From NCBI RefSeq assembly GCF_004785665.1, contig NZ_SRPJ01000007.1, forward strand, positions 20,729-84,728: a DNA stretch of 64,000 bases. Reading direction: 5' to 3'. The DNA comes from Staphylococcus pragensis (GTDB taxonomy: Bacteria; Bacillota; Bacilli; Staphylococcales; Staphylococcaceae). The translations under genes were made by a program, and so were the position numbers. Below are positions 38,038 through 47,108 of the stretch, one piece after another. The notes beneath the pieces were generated by a model that made no database searches, was not told where the DNA came from, and worked only from the letters and a program-made list of their open reading frames with translations. How positions within the stretch are numbered: position 1 is the first letter of the stretch; the number at the start of each line of letters is the position of its first letter.

Positions 38038-38703
38038 TTAAGATTCAAAATGATATGTCCAATATGGCTCAACCTCTAGGAAACTTTGTGTTTTCCCATC
38101 TACTTCTGGACTTGCTATTTGTTTTAAGAAAGGTCCAGTTTGTGAAGCATGTGCTTCGAAAGCTTTTAATTTAAGCTCTCTATATTGGCTAATATCGTTT
38201 AATATATCTGGTTCACCTAATTTTTCAGGTGCATCATTGCTAAATGCAACGAGTTGTAAGCGTGGACGTTCTTCTTTCGGCATACGACCTACTGTTCTTA
38301 CTACAGCTTCTGCTGTCGCTTCGTGGTCAGGATGGACTGCAAATTGAGGATAGAATGAAATAATTACTGAAGGGTTCGTTTCTTCAATTAAATTTTTCAC
38401 CATATCATCCATTTGATTATGCGGTTCGAATTCTACGGTTTTATCACGTAATCCCATCTTACGTAAATCAGTGATACCCATCACTTTCGCTGCTTCTTCT
38501 AATTCACGTTCGCGAATATTGGGTAATGATTCTCTTGTTGCAAAAGGGGGATTCCCTAAATTGCGTCCCATTTGTCCCAATGTTAAACAAGCATATGTTA
38601 CGGGCACACCATTGTCGATATAGCTTGCAATTGTGCCTGCCGATGAGAAGGTCTCATCATCAGGATGTGGAAAAATCACTAATACATGTCTTTCATCTTT
38701 CAT
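38038..38703 (-). CDS. bshB2: Bacillithiol biosynthesis deacetylase BshB2
   Basis: This 221-residue zinc-dependent deacetylase of the LmbE/PIG-L family removes acetyl from GlcNAc-malate in bacillithiol synthesis; BshB2 also acts on bacillithiol conjugates. The zinc motif PHPDDE is at about residues 11-16 and the second ligand region AVHPDHEA at about 122-129. The ATG at 38703 is preceded by GAGGAGG. It lies 13 bases after yojF and 13 before folE2, as in the conserved yojF-yojG pair of Bacillus. Confidence 0.93.
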   Translation of the reverse strand: MKDERHVLVIFPHPDDETFSSAGTIASYIDNGVPVTYACLTLGQMGRNLGNPPFATRESLPNIRERELEEAAKVMGITDLRKMGLRDKTVEFEPHNQMDDMVKNLIEETNPSVIISFYPQFAVHPDHEATAEAVVRTVGRMPKEERPRLQLVAFSNDAPEKLGEPDILNDISQYRELKLKAFEAHASQTGPFLKQIASPEVDGKTQSFLEVEPYWTYHFES

Positions 38704-38716
38704 GAATAAGCCTCCT

Positions 38717-39076
38717 CTATATTGTAAATGGCTTTTCACTAATTTCGAGTGTAGCAGCCAATTGTCCTTCGTAATTAAATCCTGCAATTAAAAATTCATT
38801 GTTGTCATTGATTTCATAATGTGTCAGTCCTTGAACATAAACCCAACCGCCATCACGTAGCTTTAGACCAACGCGATAAGGGTCTTTCTCTCCGCCTTTA
38901 AGTTGCGCATGTTCATAGGTAACTTGTATATTTCTTAAAAATGTCCCCGCATTAAAGACACGTTGATCGAAATGGTTAGCATATGCACCATTAGTCGTTT
39001 CAACGTGTAGGAATACTGGTTTATTTTCAAATGATGTTAATAGTCGTTGTACTTCTTCAGCATTAATGAGTTCCAA
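38717..39076 (-). CDS. YojF family protein (DUF1806)
   Basis: A 119-residue protein of the YojF family, always found next to bshB2 and thought to be its partner, although its exact role is not known to me. Recognisable segments are FNAGTFLRNIQVTYE and RVGLKLRDGGWVYVQGLTHYE. I put the start at the TTG at 39076, eight bases after AAGGAG; a GTG three bases upstream is possible. It is the first gene of the yojF-bshB2-folE2 operon. The region 39077-39353 up to hxlA is AT-rich and should hold the two divergent promoters. Confidence 0.85.
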   Translation of the reverse strand: MELINAEEVQRLLTSFENKPVFLHVETTNGAYANHFDQRVFNAGTFLRNIQVTYEHAQLKGGEKDPYRVGLKLRDGGWVYVQGLTHYEINDNNEFLIAGFNYEGQLAATLEISEKPFTI

Positions 39077-39353
39077 CACTTTCACTCCTTGCAACCATAC
39101 AATGTGTTTATCTATTTATTTTACTAAAAAGATAGGAGTAATTGTATATCTCTGCTCAATTTATTTAGAAAAAATTGTATTAATTCCACATTTAAGTCGA
39201 ATTACAATCTTTATTTTCAAAAAAGTGATATTAGAACATTGAAAGATATTCTATCGTTTAAAAAAATCTTAGATGGGTAAATAACCAAATGTGAAAGATA
39301 AAAAACACGAACTAAAGTAAATGACATACTTTAGTAACGAAAGGATGTTTGCA

Positions 39354-39986
39354 TTGGAATTACAATTAGCAATCGATTTATTAAATAAAGAAGAAGCAGC
39401 AGAATTAGCTAAAAAAGTAGAGGAATATGTAGATATCGTAGAAATTGGTACACCAATCGTAATCAATGAAGGTTTACCAGCAGTTCAACATTTAAATGAA
39501 AATATTAATAACGCAAAAGTATTAGCTGACCTTAAAATTATGGACGCAGCAGATTATGAAGTTAGCCAAGCAATCAAATTTGGTGCTGACGTAGTAACAA
39601 TCTTAGGTGTTGCTGAAGATGCTTCAATCAAAGCAGCAGTTGAAGAAGCGCACAAACATGATAAACAATTATTAGTTGATATGATTGCCGTTCAAGATTT
39701 AGAAAAACGTGCAAAAGAATTAGATGAAATGGGTGCTGACTATATCGCAGTACACACTGGTTATGACTTACAAGCTGAAGGACAATCTCCATTAGAAAGC
39801 TTACGTACAGTGAAATCAGTGATTAAAAACTCTAAAGTTGCTGTTGCTGGTGGTATTAAACCAGAAACAATTAAAGATATTGTAGCTGAAGAGCCTGACT
39901 TAGTTATCGTAGGTGGCGGTATCGCTAATGCAGATGACCCTGTAGAAGCAGCTAAACAATGTCGTGAAGCGATTGAAGGTAAATAA
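39354..39986 (+). CDS. hxlA: 3-hexulose-6-phosphate synthase
   Basis: HxlA (210 residues) condenses formaldehyde with ribulose 5-phosphate in the ribulose monophosphate pathway, used here for formaldehyde removal or pentose supply. It is an OMP-decarboxylase-fold enzyme with LADLKIMDAADYE at about residues 57-69 holding the catalytic Asp and Lys, then VAVAGGIKPETI and VIVGGGIANADDP. The start is a TTG at 39354 (product MELQLAIDLL) preceded by AAGGATG. Its stop overlaps the first possible start of hxlB, so the two are coupled. Confidence 0.95.
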   Translation: MELQLAIDLLNKEEAAELAKKVEEYVDIVEIGTPIVINEGLPAVQHLNENINNAKVLADLKIMDAADYEVSQAIKFGADVVTILGVAEDASIKAAVEEAHKHDKQLLVDMIAVQDLEKRAKELDEMGADYIAVHTGYDLQAEGQSPLESLRTVKSVIKNSKVAVAGGIKPETIKDIVAEEPDLVIVGGGIANADDPVEAAKQCREAIEGK

Positions 39987-39988
39987 TG

Positions 39989-40537
39989 ATGTCTCAATTT
40001 ACTAATTATCGTCTCATTCTTGAGGAATTAGAGCGTACTTTATCTCATATACAAGATGAAGAATACGACCGATTTGCGAACGATGTGAATGGTGCACAAC
40101 GCATTTTCACAGCTGGTAAAGGTCGTTCAGGGTTTATCGCAAATAGCTTTGCTATGCGTTTAAATCAATTAGGTAAAGAAGCATTTGTTGTAGGAGAATC
40201 TACAACGCCATCTATTAAAGAACATGATTTATTCATTATTTTATCAGGTTCAGGTTCAACTGAGCATTTGCGATTATTAGCTGATAAAGCAAGATCAGTA
40301 GGAGCTAAAGTGGTATTATTAACAACTAAACCAGAATCTCCTATTGGCGAATTAGCTGAAACTGTAATTGAACTTCCTGCAGGTACGAAACATGATGCGG
40401 AAGGTTCTGAACAACCATTAGGTAGTTTATTTGAACAAGCATCTTTATTATTCTTAGACAGTGTTGTACTTGGATTAATGGATACGTTCAATGTAGATGA
40501 AGAAACAATGCAACAGAACCATGCTAATTTAGAATAA
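39989..40537 (+). CDS. hxlB: 6-phospho-3-hexuloisomerase
   Basis: HxlB (182 residues) isomerises 3-hexulose 6-phosphate to fructose 6-phosphate, the step after HxlA. The SIS-domain phosphosugar-binding motif appears as TAGKGRSGFIANSFAMRL at about residues 41-58, with LSGSGSTE at about 87-94 and the conserved HDAEGSEQPLGSLFEQ region. Two ATG codons, at 39986 (overlapping the hxlA stop) and 39989, are possible; the latter gives MSQFTNYRLIL as in relatives. A terminator follows. Confidence 0.94.
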   Translation: MSQFTNYRLILEELERTLSHIQDEEYDRFANDVNGAQRIFTAGKGRSGFIANSFAMRLNQLGKEAFVVGESTTPSIKEHDLFIILSGSGSTEHLRLLADKARSVGAKVVLLTTKPESPIGELAETVIELPAGTKHDAEGSEQPLGSLFEQASLLFLDSVVLGLMDTFNVDEETMQQNHANLE

Positions 40538-40545
40538 AGTCTTTT

Positions 40546-40576
40546 GACTGTTAGTATTTGACTAACAGTCTTTCTT
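40546..40576 (+). terminator. Intrinsic terminator after hxlB
   Basis: GACTGTTAG and CTAACAGTC pair around a short loop, followed by TTTCTT. Confidence 0.85.
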
Positions 40577-40678
40577 ATAAATAAAATTTTTAATATATAG
40601 AATAAAGTACTTTACACTATTTTATAAAGTAATATACTTGATACATAAATGTATAAAGATTATCGGAGGTATTACTTT

Positions 40679-40942
40679 ATGACCTTAGAAGATAAAAATC
40701 AAAGTACTGATCACTCATTAAAAACAGATAGCGATACAGAAGATGACAATAGCATTGGTTATGATGGGAAAAAGAAATCTGCATTAGATTTAGAAATTGA
40801 ACGAGAATTGTTAGAAATGATGGAAAATGATGATTCTGACGAACCTGAAAAACAAAGCAAAATAATAAAAATTGGGACGCTTCTTTCTTCGTTGGTAATC
40901 GCAACTTTTGCTATAGTGCGTTTTATAAAAAGTGTTATTTAA
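40679..40942 (+). CDS. Small acidic protein with a C-terminal membrane anchor
   Basis: An 87-residue protein from the ATG at 40679, eight bases after GGAGGT. The first 60 residues are hydrophilic and acidic, with KKKSALDLEIERELLEMMEN likely helical, and the last 25 form one membrane helix (IGTLLSSLVIATFAIVRFI). This gives a tail-anchored protein facing the cytoplasm. Family and function not recognised. It has its own terminator. Confidence 0.75.
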   Translation: MTLEDKNQSTDHSLKTDSDTEDDNSIGYDGKKKSALDLEIERELLEMMENDDSDEPEKQSKIIKIGTLLSSLVIATFAIVRFIKSVI

Positions 40943-40960
40943 AAATGAAATTTATAACTG

Positions 40961-40996
40961 ACGGTTGATTTTACATATGAAAATCAACCGTTTTAT
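40961..40996 (+). terminator. Intrinsic terminator
   Basis: ACGGTTGATTTT pairs with AAAATCAACCGT, followed by T-rich sequence. Confidence 0.9.
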
Positions 40997-41142
40997 TTAT
41001 AACTAAAAATAGATATAGTACTTTTTTGGAAGATATTTTATATTAGTTTTTAAAAATATACTTTAGCTAGTTTTATTAAAAATGTTAAAATATTAGTATA
41101 CAATTATATGGAAGTTACATAATCAAAAACGGGAGAGAAATA

Positions 41143-42652
41143 ATGACTATTTATAATTTAAATTTTGGGATAGGTTGGGCTAGCAGTGGAGTAGAGTATG
41201 CTCAATTATATCGAAGAAATATTTTTGAGAAATTAGAATTAGATTTTAAATTTGTATTTTTTTGATTTTATTAGTAGAGAAAACATTCAATCTTATACAA
41301 GTAATATGGGGTTTAAAGATAATGAAATCATTTGGTTATATCAATATTTTACGGATATAAAAATTGCTCCTACAACTTATACTTTAGATGACATTATCGA
41401 AAATTTAGATTATGAGGATATACGTATAGAAGTAGTAAATGAAGATGTGAAAAGAATATTCTTTAATAATGATGATAACTACATAACTTGCTATCTACGT
41501 TATCCAAATAGCTCAGTAGTAAATAGAGCAGAATTTGTTTCTATGAATAAGCTGATTAGAAAAGACTATTATTCCTACGTAAGGATTTTTAGCGAATATT
41601 ATGCTCCTAAAGATGGACAAGCTAAAGCATATCAGAGAGTCTTTTATAATGAGAATGGTACAGTAGCTTATGAAGAATATATCAATGAAGATAATAACAT
41701 GTATGTGTTTAAGGATAAGATTCTTTATTCTAAGGAAGAATTAATTGGTTACTTTTTAAAAAAATTAAATCTTTCTAAAAAGGATATTTTACTGATTGAT
41801 CGTTCTACTAATGTTGGTCAAGTATATTTAGAAAATAAGGGTGAAGCTAAGATAGGTTCAATAATACATGCTGAACATTATAATGAAAATACTACTAATG
41901 AAAAACATATTTTGTGGAACAATCATTATGAATATCTTTTTAATAATGCTAAAAATATAGATTTCTTTATAACAGCAACTGATAAGCAAAATGAAAAGTT
42001 AGCTAAGCAATTTGAAAAATATTATCAATATCCATCTAAAATCTATACTATTCCTGTTGGTAATTTGTCGGAATTAAAAAAATCTAATGAAAGAAGAAAA
42101 GCTTCGATTATAACGGCTTCAAGATTAGCCAGTGAAAAACATGTAGATTGGTTGGTAAAAGCAGTTATTAAAGCTCATCAATACAACACGGATATTACCT
42201 TTGATATTTATGGTGAGGGTGGTGAAAAAGAAACGTTACAAAAAATAATTAATGATGAAAATGCTGAAGGATACATAACACTAAAAGGTCATCAAAATTT
42301 AGAGAATATTTATAGAAAATATCAGTTATTTATCTCCGGATCAACTAGCGAAGGTTTTGGTTTAACACTAATGGAGGCTATTGGCTCGGGCTTAGGAATG
42401 ATAGGTTTTGAAGTAGATTATGGTAACCCAACATTTATTAAAAATGGTGAAAATGGTTATCGTATAAGTATTAATACAGAAGAAGCCACTGAACAAGAAA
42501 TTGTAAACGTATTAGCTAATGCCGTTGTAAAATTTTTCAAAAGTAATATTGAAAAAATGAGTATAGAATCATATAAAATAGCCGAAAATTTTCTTTTTGA
42601 AAATATAGCAGAGAAATGGCATTCATTAATTAAAGAGGTGCAATATGATTAA
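41143..42652 (+). pseudogene. gtfA: GtfA-type adhesin glycosyltransferase, frameshifted in a T7 tract
   Basis: The ATG at 41143 (after GGGAGAG) encodes MTIYNLNFGIGWASSGVEYA, the hallmark N-terminus of GtfA from accessory Sec loci, but the frame stops at 41263-41265. In the +1 frame the protein resumes without loss as FFDFISRENIQS and runs to 42652 with GT4 motifs (SRLASEKHVDWLVKA, SGSTSEGFGLTLMEA). The break is a run of seven T at 41257-41263; six would restore a 502-residue enzyme. GtfA with GtfB adds GlcNAc to Ser/Thr of serine-rich adhesins. The 466-codon downstream part lacks the N-terminal nucleotide-fold start. Confidence 0.85.
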
Positions 42653-43964
42653 TCTATTTGAAAAACTCGATAAAAAAACTATTAAACTTTTAAATACCTT
42701 GCGAAATGTTGGAATGAATCATCAAACTATTCTTTTAGAAGATAACGGTTTTTTACCTGAAAATACTCAATCTCCATATAGTTTTTTCTCAAAATGTGAG
42801 CTTTTAAATGTAAATCCTTTATTTTTTAATGAAGTTCCTGTTCCGGATTTGTGGGAAATCGAAGGTAACAACTCAATAGCAAGAATACGAGATAAGGGAC
42901 GAGTTCGAGGTAAGATCAAATTTAAAAAGAATTGGGGAACTCGTATAGTTGAACACGTTGAGTGGTTAAATGAAAAAGGACAAACTCAATATATTGATTA
43001 TTACAATAAATATGGCTATAAATTTGCACAACTTTTACTAGATGATAATGGAAAGTATATTGTAAAAAAATATTATAATGATAAAGGTAAAATCATTATT
43101 AGTGAAAACTTTGTGACCAATTCATATATATTAACATGGAGAGATAAAGAGTATTTCTTTAACTCAAAACTTCGCTTTTTAGAATTTTATTTAGAGCAGT
43201 CAAAGATCAAACTTGATAGTTTTTTAATCAACTCTTTAGCTTTTCCATATGCTCTCCTAAGACATGTAAAAAATATTGAAGGAAAAGATTATCTTTTTTG
43301 GCAAGAGAGTCCTGAAGAATTACCTGGTAATATGAAATACTTGTTGAATAATGGGAATAGAACAGCTAATATCTTGATTCCTAATAGTAATGAATATAAT
43401 CGTATATATAATTGGTTAGATGACAATGAAAAGAATTATCTATTCAAAGTTGGGTATGTGTATGACTTTATTAAACAAAATTCATATTCTAATGAAATTT
43501 TAACTTTAACAAATTCAGACGATATACCTAACATAGAACAAATTGTGAGTAAAAATCCTCATTTACATTTTAATATCGTTGCCGTAACAGAGATGTCAAA
43601 AAAATTAATGTCTCTCGGTGTTTATAAAAATGTCTCCTTATATCCACATGTAAGACGCAGTAAAGTTACTGAACTTTATAAACAATGTGATATATATCTA
43701 GATATTAACCACGGAAGTGAAATACTAGATTCAGTACATGCAGCTTTTGACTATAATCTATTAATATTAGGTTATAATGAGACTTGTCATAATAATGATG
43801 TAGTAGATTTAAATAATTTATTTAAAATTGAAAATTATGAAAAGTTGATTGAGATATTAGCATCTTTACCTAATAAAATCATTTTAGACAACTTATTAGA
43901 TAATCAATTAGTTCATGGGAGATCAATATCAAAAGATGAATTTAAATCATTCTTTAGCAAATAA
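42645..43964 (+). CDS. gtfB: GtfB-type glycosyltransferase chaperone subunit
   Basis: A 439-residue protein resembling GtfB (Gtf2), which binds the adhesin acceptor and stabilises GtfA. Typical parts are an N-terminal INLFEKLDKKTIKLLNTL, ILLEDNGFLPENTQSPYSFF, and a C-terminal region where HVRRSKVTELYKQCDIYLDI and HAAFDYNLLILGY stand in for the GT active site. GAGGTG precedes the ATG, and the start overlaps gtfA by eight bases, so translation is coupled. No secY2, asp1-3 or secA2 genes are present, so this is an orphan pair. The nearest serine-rich acceptor is the interrupted Sdr protein 5.6 kb upstream. Confidence 0.82.
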   Translation: MINLFEKLDKKTIKLLNTLRNVGMNHQTILLEDNGFLPENTQSPYSFFSKCELLNVNPLFFNEVPVPDLWEIEGNNSIARIRDKGRVRGKIKFKKNWGTRIVEHVEWLNEKGQTQYIDYYNKYGYKFAQLLLDDNGKYIVKKYYNDKGKIIISENFVTNSYILTWRDKEYFFNSKLRFLEFYLEQSKIKLDSFLINSLAFPYALLRHVKNIEGKDYLFWQESPEELPGNMKYLLNNGNRTANILIPNSNEYNRIYNWLDDNEKNYLFKVGYVYDFIKQNSYSNEILTLTNSDDIPNIEQIVSKNPHLHFNIVAVTEMSKKLMSLGVYKNVSLYPHVRRSKVTELYKQCDIYLDINHGSEILDSVHAAFDYNLLILGYNETCHNNDVVDLNNLFKIENYEKLIEILASLPNKIILDNLLDNQLVHGRSISKDEFKSFFSK

Positions 43965-43976
43965 TAAATTTAATCT

Positions 43977-44010
43977 GAAAATACCTCTCGTAAAAGAGAG
44001 GTATTTTTTT
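43977..44010 (+). terminator. Intrinsic terminator after gtfB
   Basis: AAATACCTCTC pairs with GAGAGGTATTT and a T run follows. From 44011 to 44243 the sequence is AT-rich; I see only a possible -10 TATACT near 44209. Confidence 0.93.
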
Positions 44011-44243
44011 ATATTTTTTTCTTAAATGATATTTAGATGACAAAGTGTAAAGAAGTTAATTAAATAACTGTGAAATGGGGCTCACATAGTCAATCAGGTT
44101 TAGAGAATGAATATCTTAACTATATTATCGCTTAATCAAATTAATTAGCTCAATTGTTATAAAATAACTTAAAGCGAAATGATTTTATTTCATTTAAATG
44201 TTAACATTATACTTAAATTAGTTGACATTAAGAGGTTGAAACC

Positions 44244-45629
44244 ATGTTAGAGATTGTGAAGAACTTACAAATTTATGCAGAAGAGCAACCAAACGTTATT
44301 GCATTACAATTTGATGATGAGCAGTTAACCTATGCTGAATTCTATGAAGCTATTAAAGAAGCTCTAAGTGATTATCAAGGGCTTCTATCTGCTACGCGAG
44401 TTGGATTATTAAGCGAGTCGCCAATGACGAATATGATTCACTATTTTGCTGTGTTGATGCAAGATGCAGTGCCTTGTTTTTTAGATGCGAGTTGGCCAAT
44501 GTCAACGATTGATAAACTCATCAATACATACAATATTCAATATATTGCTAAGAATGATGCGCAGTTAATTCCAACACAGTCACTGAATTTGAAGGATTCA
44601 TTTTTTGAGGAACAGGCGCAAATTCACAACCTATTACATATTGGTTTTACATCAGGGACGACTGGACTTCCTAAGGCATATTATCGTAACGAGCCCTCAT
44701 GGCTTGCTTCATATATTGAAAATGAAAAGCTCTTACATCACGATGAAGCTATCTTTATCGCTCCTGGTCCACTGGCACATTCATTGTCATTGTACACTTG
44801 CATTTATGCTTTATGGTCAGGAAGAACGTTCATCGGACAGCGACATTTTGAGGCGTCACAATTAATGCAATGTATTCAACGACAATCGAAATCGATAGCG
44901 CTGTTTCTCGTGCCTACAATGTTATCGCAACTTATACATATGCCAAATAAAACGAAGACGCTTACCTCTATATTAAGTAGTGGCGCTAAACTTTCGTCTC
45001 AATTATTTCAAGATGTCACTACTACATTTTCACAAGCGAATATTATAGAGTTTTTCGGTACTTCTGAAGCGAGTTTTATTAGTTATAATTTTAATCAAAC
45101 GGCACCTACAGACTCAGTTGGTCAATTGTTTCCAAATGTAACTTATCAATTAGAAGAACAAGATAAAGATCAAATAGGGCTCTTGCATGTCAAAAGTAAC
45201 ATGACCTTTTCTGGTTATGTAAATCGCAAAGTGATTCAACCAGAAAGTTGGATAGAAACAGGTGATTATGCCTACATAAAAGATCAATATCTCTATTTAG
45301 TAAGTCGCAAAAGCGAACGACTTATTATAGGAGGTAAAAATATTTACCCGACTGCGGTAGAACAACGTGTAAAGCAACTGGATGGCATTGATGAAGCAGT
45401 GATGATTGGGGAACCACATACACGCTTTGGTGAAATTGCAGTGCTTGTTTATATGGGGCACCGCGAACTTGATTATTTAAGTTTACGACGTTATTTATTA
45501 CAAACATTATCGCGATATGAGGTGCCTTCAAAGCTTGTGAAAGTAAGTGCGTTGCCTTTTACCAATAGTGGCAAAGTGGCGCGTGGCACATTGCGAGAGC
45601 TTTATTTAAAGGGGGAGCTAGAAGTATGA
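44244..45629 (+). CDS. vraA: AMP-dependent acyl-CoA synthetase, VraA-like
   Basis: This 461-residue ANL-family enzyme activates a carboxylic acid, probably a fatty acid, to an acyl-CoA via an acyl-adenylate. P-loop-like FTSGTTGLPKAYYR at about residues 134-147, FFGTSEA near 273, ETGDYAYI near 334 and the C-terminal catalytic lysine region TNSGKVARG near 441-449 are visible. The gene order vraA-vraB-vraC follows S. aureus, where the locus was found as induced in vancomycin-resistant strains. It overlaps vraB by four bases. Confidence 0.88.
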   Translation: MLEIVKNLQIYAEEQPNVIALQFDDEQLTYAEFYEAIKEALSDYQGLLSATRVGLLSESPMTNMIHYFAVLMQDAVPCFLDASWPMSTIDKLINTYNIQYIAKNDAQLIPTQSLNLKDSFFEEQAQIHNLLHIGFTSGTTGLPKAYYRNEPSWLASYIENEKLLHHDEAIFIAPGPLAHSLSLYTCIYALWSGRTFIGQRHFEASQLMQCIQRQSKSIALFLVPTMLSQLIHMPNKTKTLTSILSSGAKLSSQLFQDVTTTFSQANIIEFFGTSEASFISYNFNQTAPTDSVGQLFPNVTYQLEEQDKDQIGLLHVKSNMTFSGYVNRKVIQPESWIETGDYAYIKDQYLYLVSRKSERLIIGGKNIYPTAVEQRVKQLDGIDEAVMIGEPHTRFGEIAVLVYMGHRELDYLSLRRYLLQTLSRYEVPSKLVKVSALPFTNSGKVARGTLRELYLKGELEV

Positions 45630-46771
45630 AAGAAGCGGTCATAGTGTGGGCTAAAAGGACACCGTTTGGTAAGTATGGTGGGGCGCTAAGGCATTTAGAA
45701 CCTGAGCAGTTATTGTTACCCCTTTTCCAAAAAATAAAAAATGAATTTCTTGAGATTGTGGAGCAAATAGATGATGTGATATTAGGGAATGTTGTGGGAA
45801 ATGGGGGGAATATAGCGCGTAAGGCGTTGTTGGAAGCGGGGGTGTCTAATGAGGTGCCGGGTGTAACGGTGGATCGGCAATGTGGTTCGGGTCTTGAAAG
45901 CATTATTTATGCGTGTCGGATGGTGCAGTGTGGTGCGGGGCGTGTGTATGTGGCTGGCGGGGTCGAGAGTACGAGTCGTGCGCCGTGGAAGATTAAGCGT
46001 CCTCAGTCGGTTTATGAGACACAGTTACCGCAATTTTATGAGCGTGCGTCGTTTGCGCCAGAAGGTCAGGATCCAAGTATGATTGAAGCTGCTGAGAATG
46101 TGGCGAAGCACTATGGTGTGTCGCGAGAGGCACAAGATGCGTTTGCGATTCGAAGTCATCAGTTTACCTCTGCGCACTTTAAGAATGGGGATATATCACG
46201 TGAGATTGTGCCATTAAAGGTGAAAGGGCAATGGTTTGAGCAAGACGAGAGTATTAAGTCGACATTGACGGAGGCACGTTTGAATCGATTGCGTCCTCTA
46301 TTGGCTGGCGGAACTGTGACGGCGGGTAATTGCTGCATGAAGAATGATGGTGCGGGTCTAGTGATTGTTATGGAGAAGGAACTGGCGATAGAACATGGAT
46401 TCACTCAAGGTATGTTATTTAAAGATGGTGTGACAACAGGTGTAGCTCCAACGTTATTAGGTATCGGTCCAGTGCCAGTGGTTAAGCGTTTATTACAACG
46501 ACAGGCGTTGCAAATTGAGGATATAGACGCAGTGGAATTAAATGAGGCGTTTAGCTCGCAAGTGCTAGCTTCCATAAATGAGTTACATCTAGATGTGGCA
46601 CGCGTGAATCAATGGGGCGGCGCAATTGCATCAGGTCATCCTTATGGTGCTAGTGGTGCAGCGTTAGTAGCGCGTTTGTTCAATTTACCAGCGTGGCGAT
46701 TAGGCATAGCAACGATGGGTATTGGGGGAGGTATGGGTAATGCAATTCTCTTTGAAAAGTGGCACCAGTGA
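45626..46771 (+). CDS. vraB: Thiolase-family acyltransferase, VraB-like
   Basis: A 381-residue thiolase relative. The nucleophile loop DRQCGSG (C86) and SGHPYGASG (H338) are present, but the second active-site cysteine of thiolases (usually C-x-GGG-x-G) is glycine: the motif reads MGIGGGMG with G365. As I recall the S. aureus VraB has the same change, so it may be a family trait that affects the reaction. The gene, mostly its 5' half, is much richer in G than its neighbours. It lies in a tight operon with vraA and vraC and overlaps vraC by 32 bases. Beta-oxidation-like or condensing function is possible. Confidence 0.87.
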   Translation: MKEAVIVWAKRTPFGKYGGALRHLEPEQLLLPLFQKIKNEFLEIVEQIDDVILGNVVGNGGNIARKALLEAGVSNEVPGVTVDRQCGSGLESIIYACRMVQCGAGRVYVAGGVESTSRAPWKIKRPQSVYETQLPQFYERASFAPEGQDPSMIEAAENVAKHYGVSREAQDAFAIRSHQFTSAHFKNGDISREIVPLKVKGQWFEQDESIKSTLTEARLNRLRPLLAGGTVTAGNCCMKNDGAGLVIVMEKELAIEHGFTQGMLFKDGVTTGVAPTLLGIGPVPVVKRLLQRQALQIEDIDAVELNEAFSSQVLASINELHLDVARVNQWGGAIASGHPYGASGAALVARLFNLPAWRLGIATMGIGGGMGNAILFEKWHQ

Positions 46772-47108
46772 AGCCCGTTATGTATCATTTCGCGAAGAAG
46801 ATGTGCGACGTTATTGTGATGTGATAGGGCGTGTTTATGATGGCACTGTGCCACCGTTAATGTGTGCGAAACTTTGGCCAGAATTTAATCTCTTTCAATC
46901 ATTTATGAGAAAAAAGATAATATTAAAGCGTACCCGAGTAACTCAGTATGAAAAGTTGGAATGCAACATGCAATATTGTGTATATTTAACGCATAAACGC
47001 ACTACTAAGGTAAAGCGATTTGACCAATATATTTTTGAATTAAAAATAAATAAAAATAACAATACTTGTATGATTATCGAACAAACGTTCATTGAGGAGA
47101 GGGTGTGA
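46740..47108 (+). CDS. vraC: VraC-like protein
   Basis: A 122-residue protein starting inside the end of vraB, at the ATG at 46740 eight bases after GGGGGAGG. VPPLMCAKLWPEFNLF at about residues 37-52 matches S. aureus VraC as I remember it. The PPLMCA segment recalls the N-terminal half of MaoC/hot-dog hydratases, so VraC and the next protein may together form a hydratase acting with VraA and VraB. Function not established. Confidence 0.78.
   Translation: MQFSLKSGTSEARYVSFREEDVRRYCDVIGRVYDGTVPPLMCAKLWPEFNLFQSFMRKKIILKRTRVTQYEKLECNMQYCVYLTHKRTTKVKRFDQYIFELKINKNNNTCMIIEQTFIEERV

Noticed and set aside
45559..45903. 114-codon minus-strand frame across the vraA-vraB junction
   Set aside because: Antisense to two well supported genes with no ribosome site; it stays open because of the G-rich composition of vraB.
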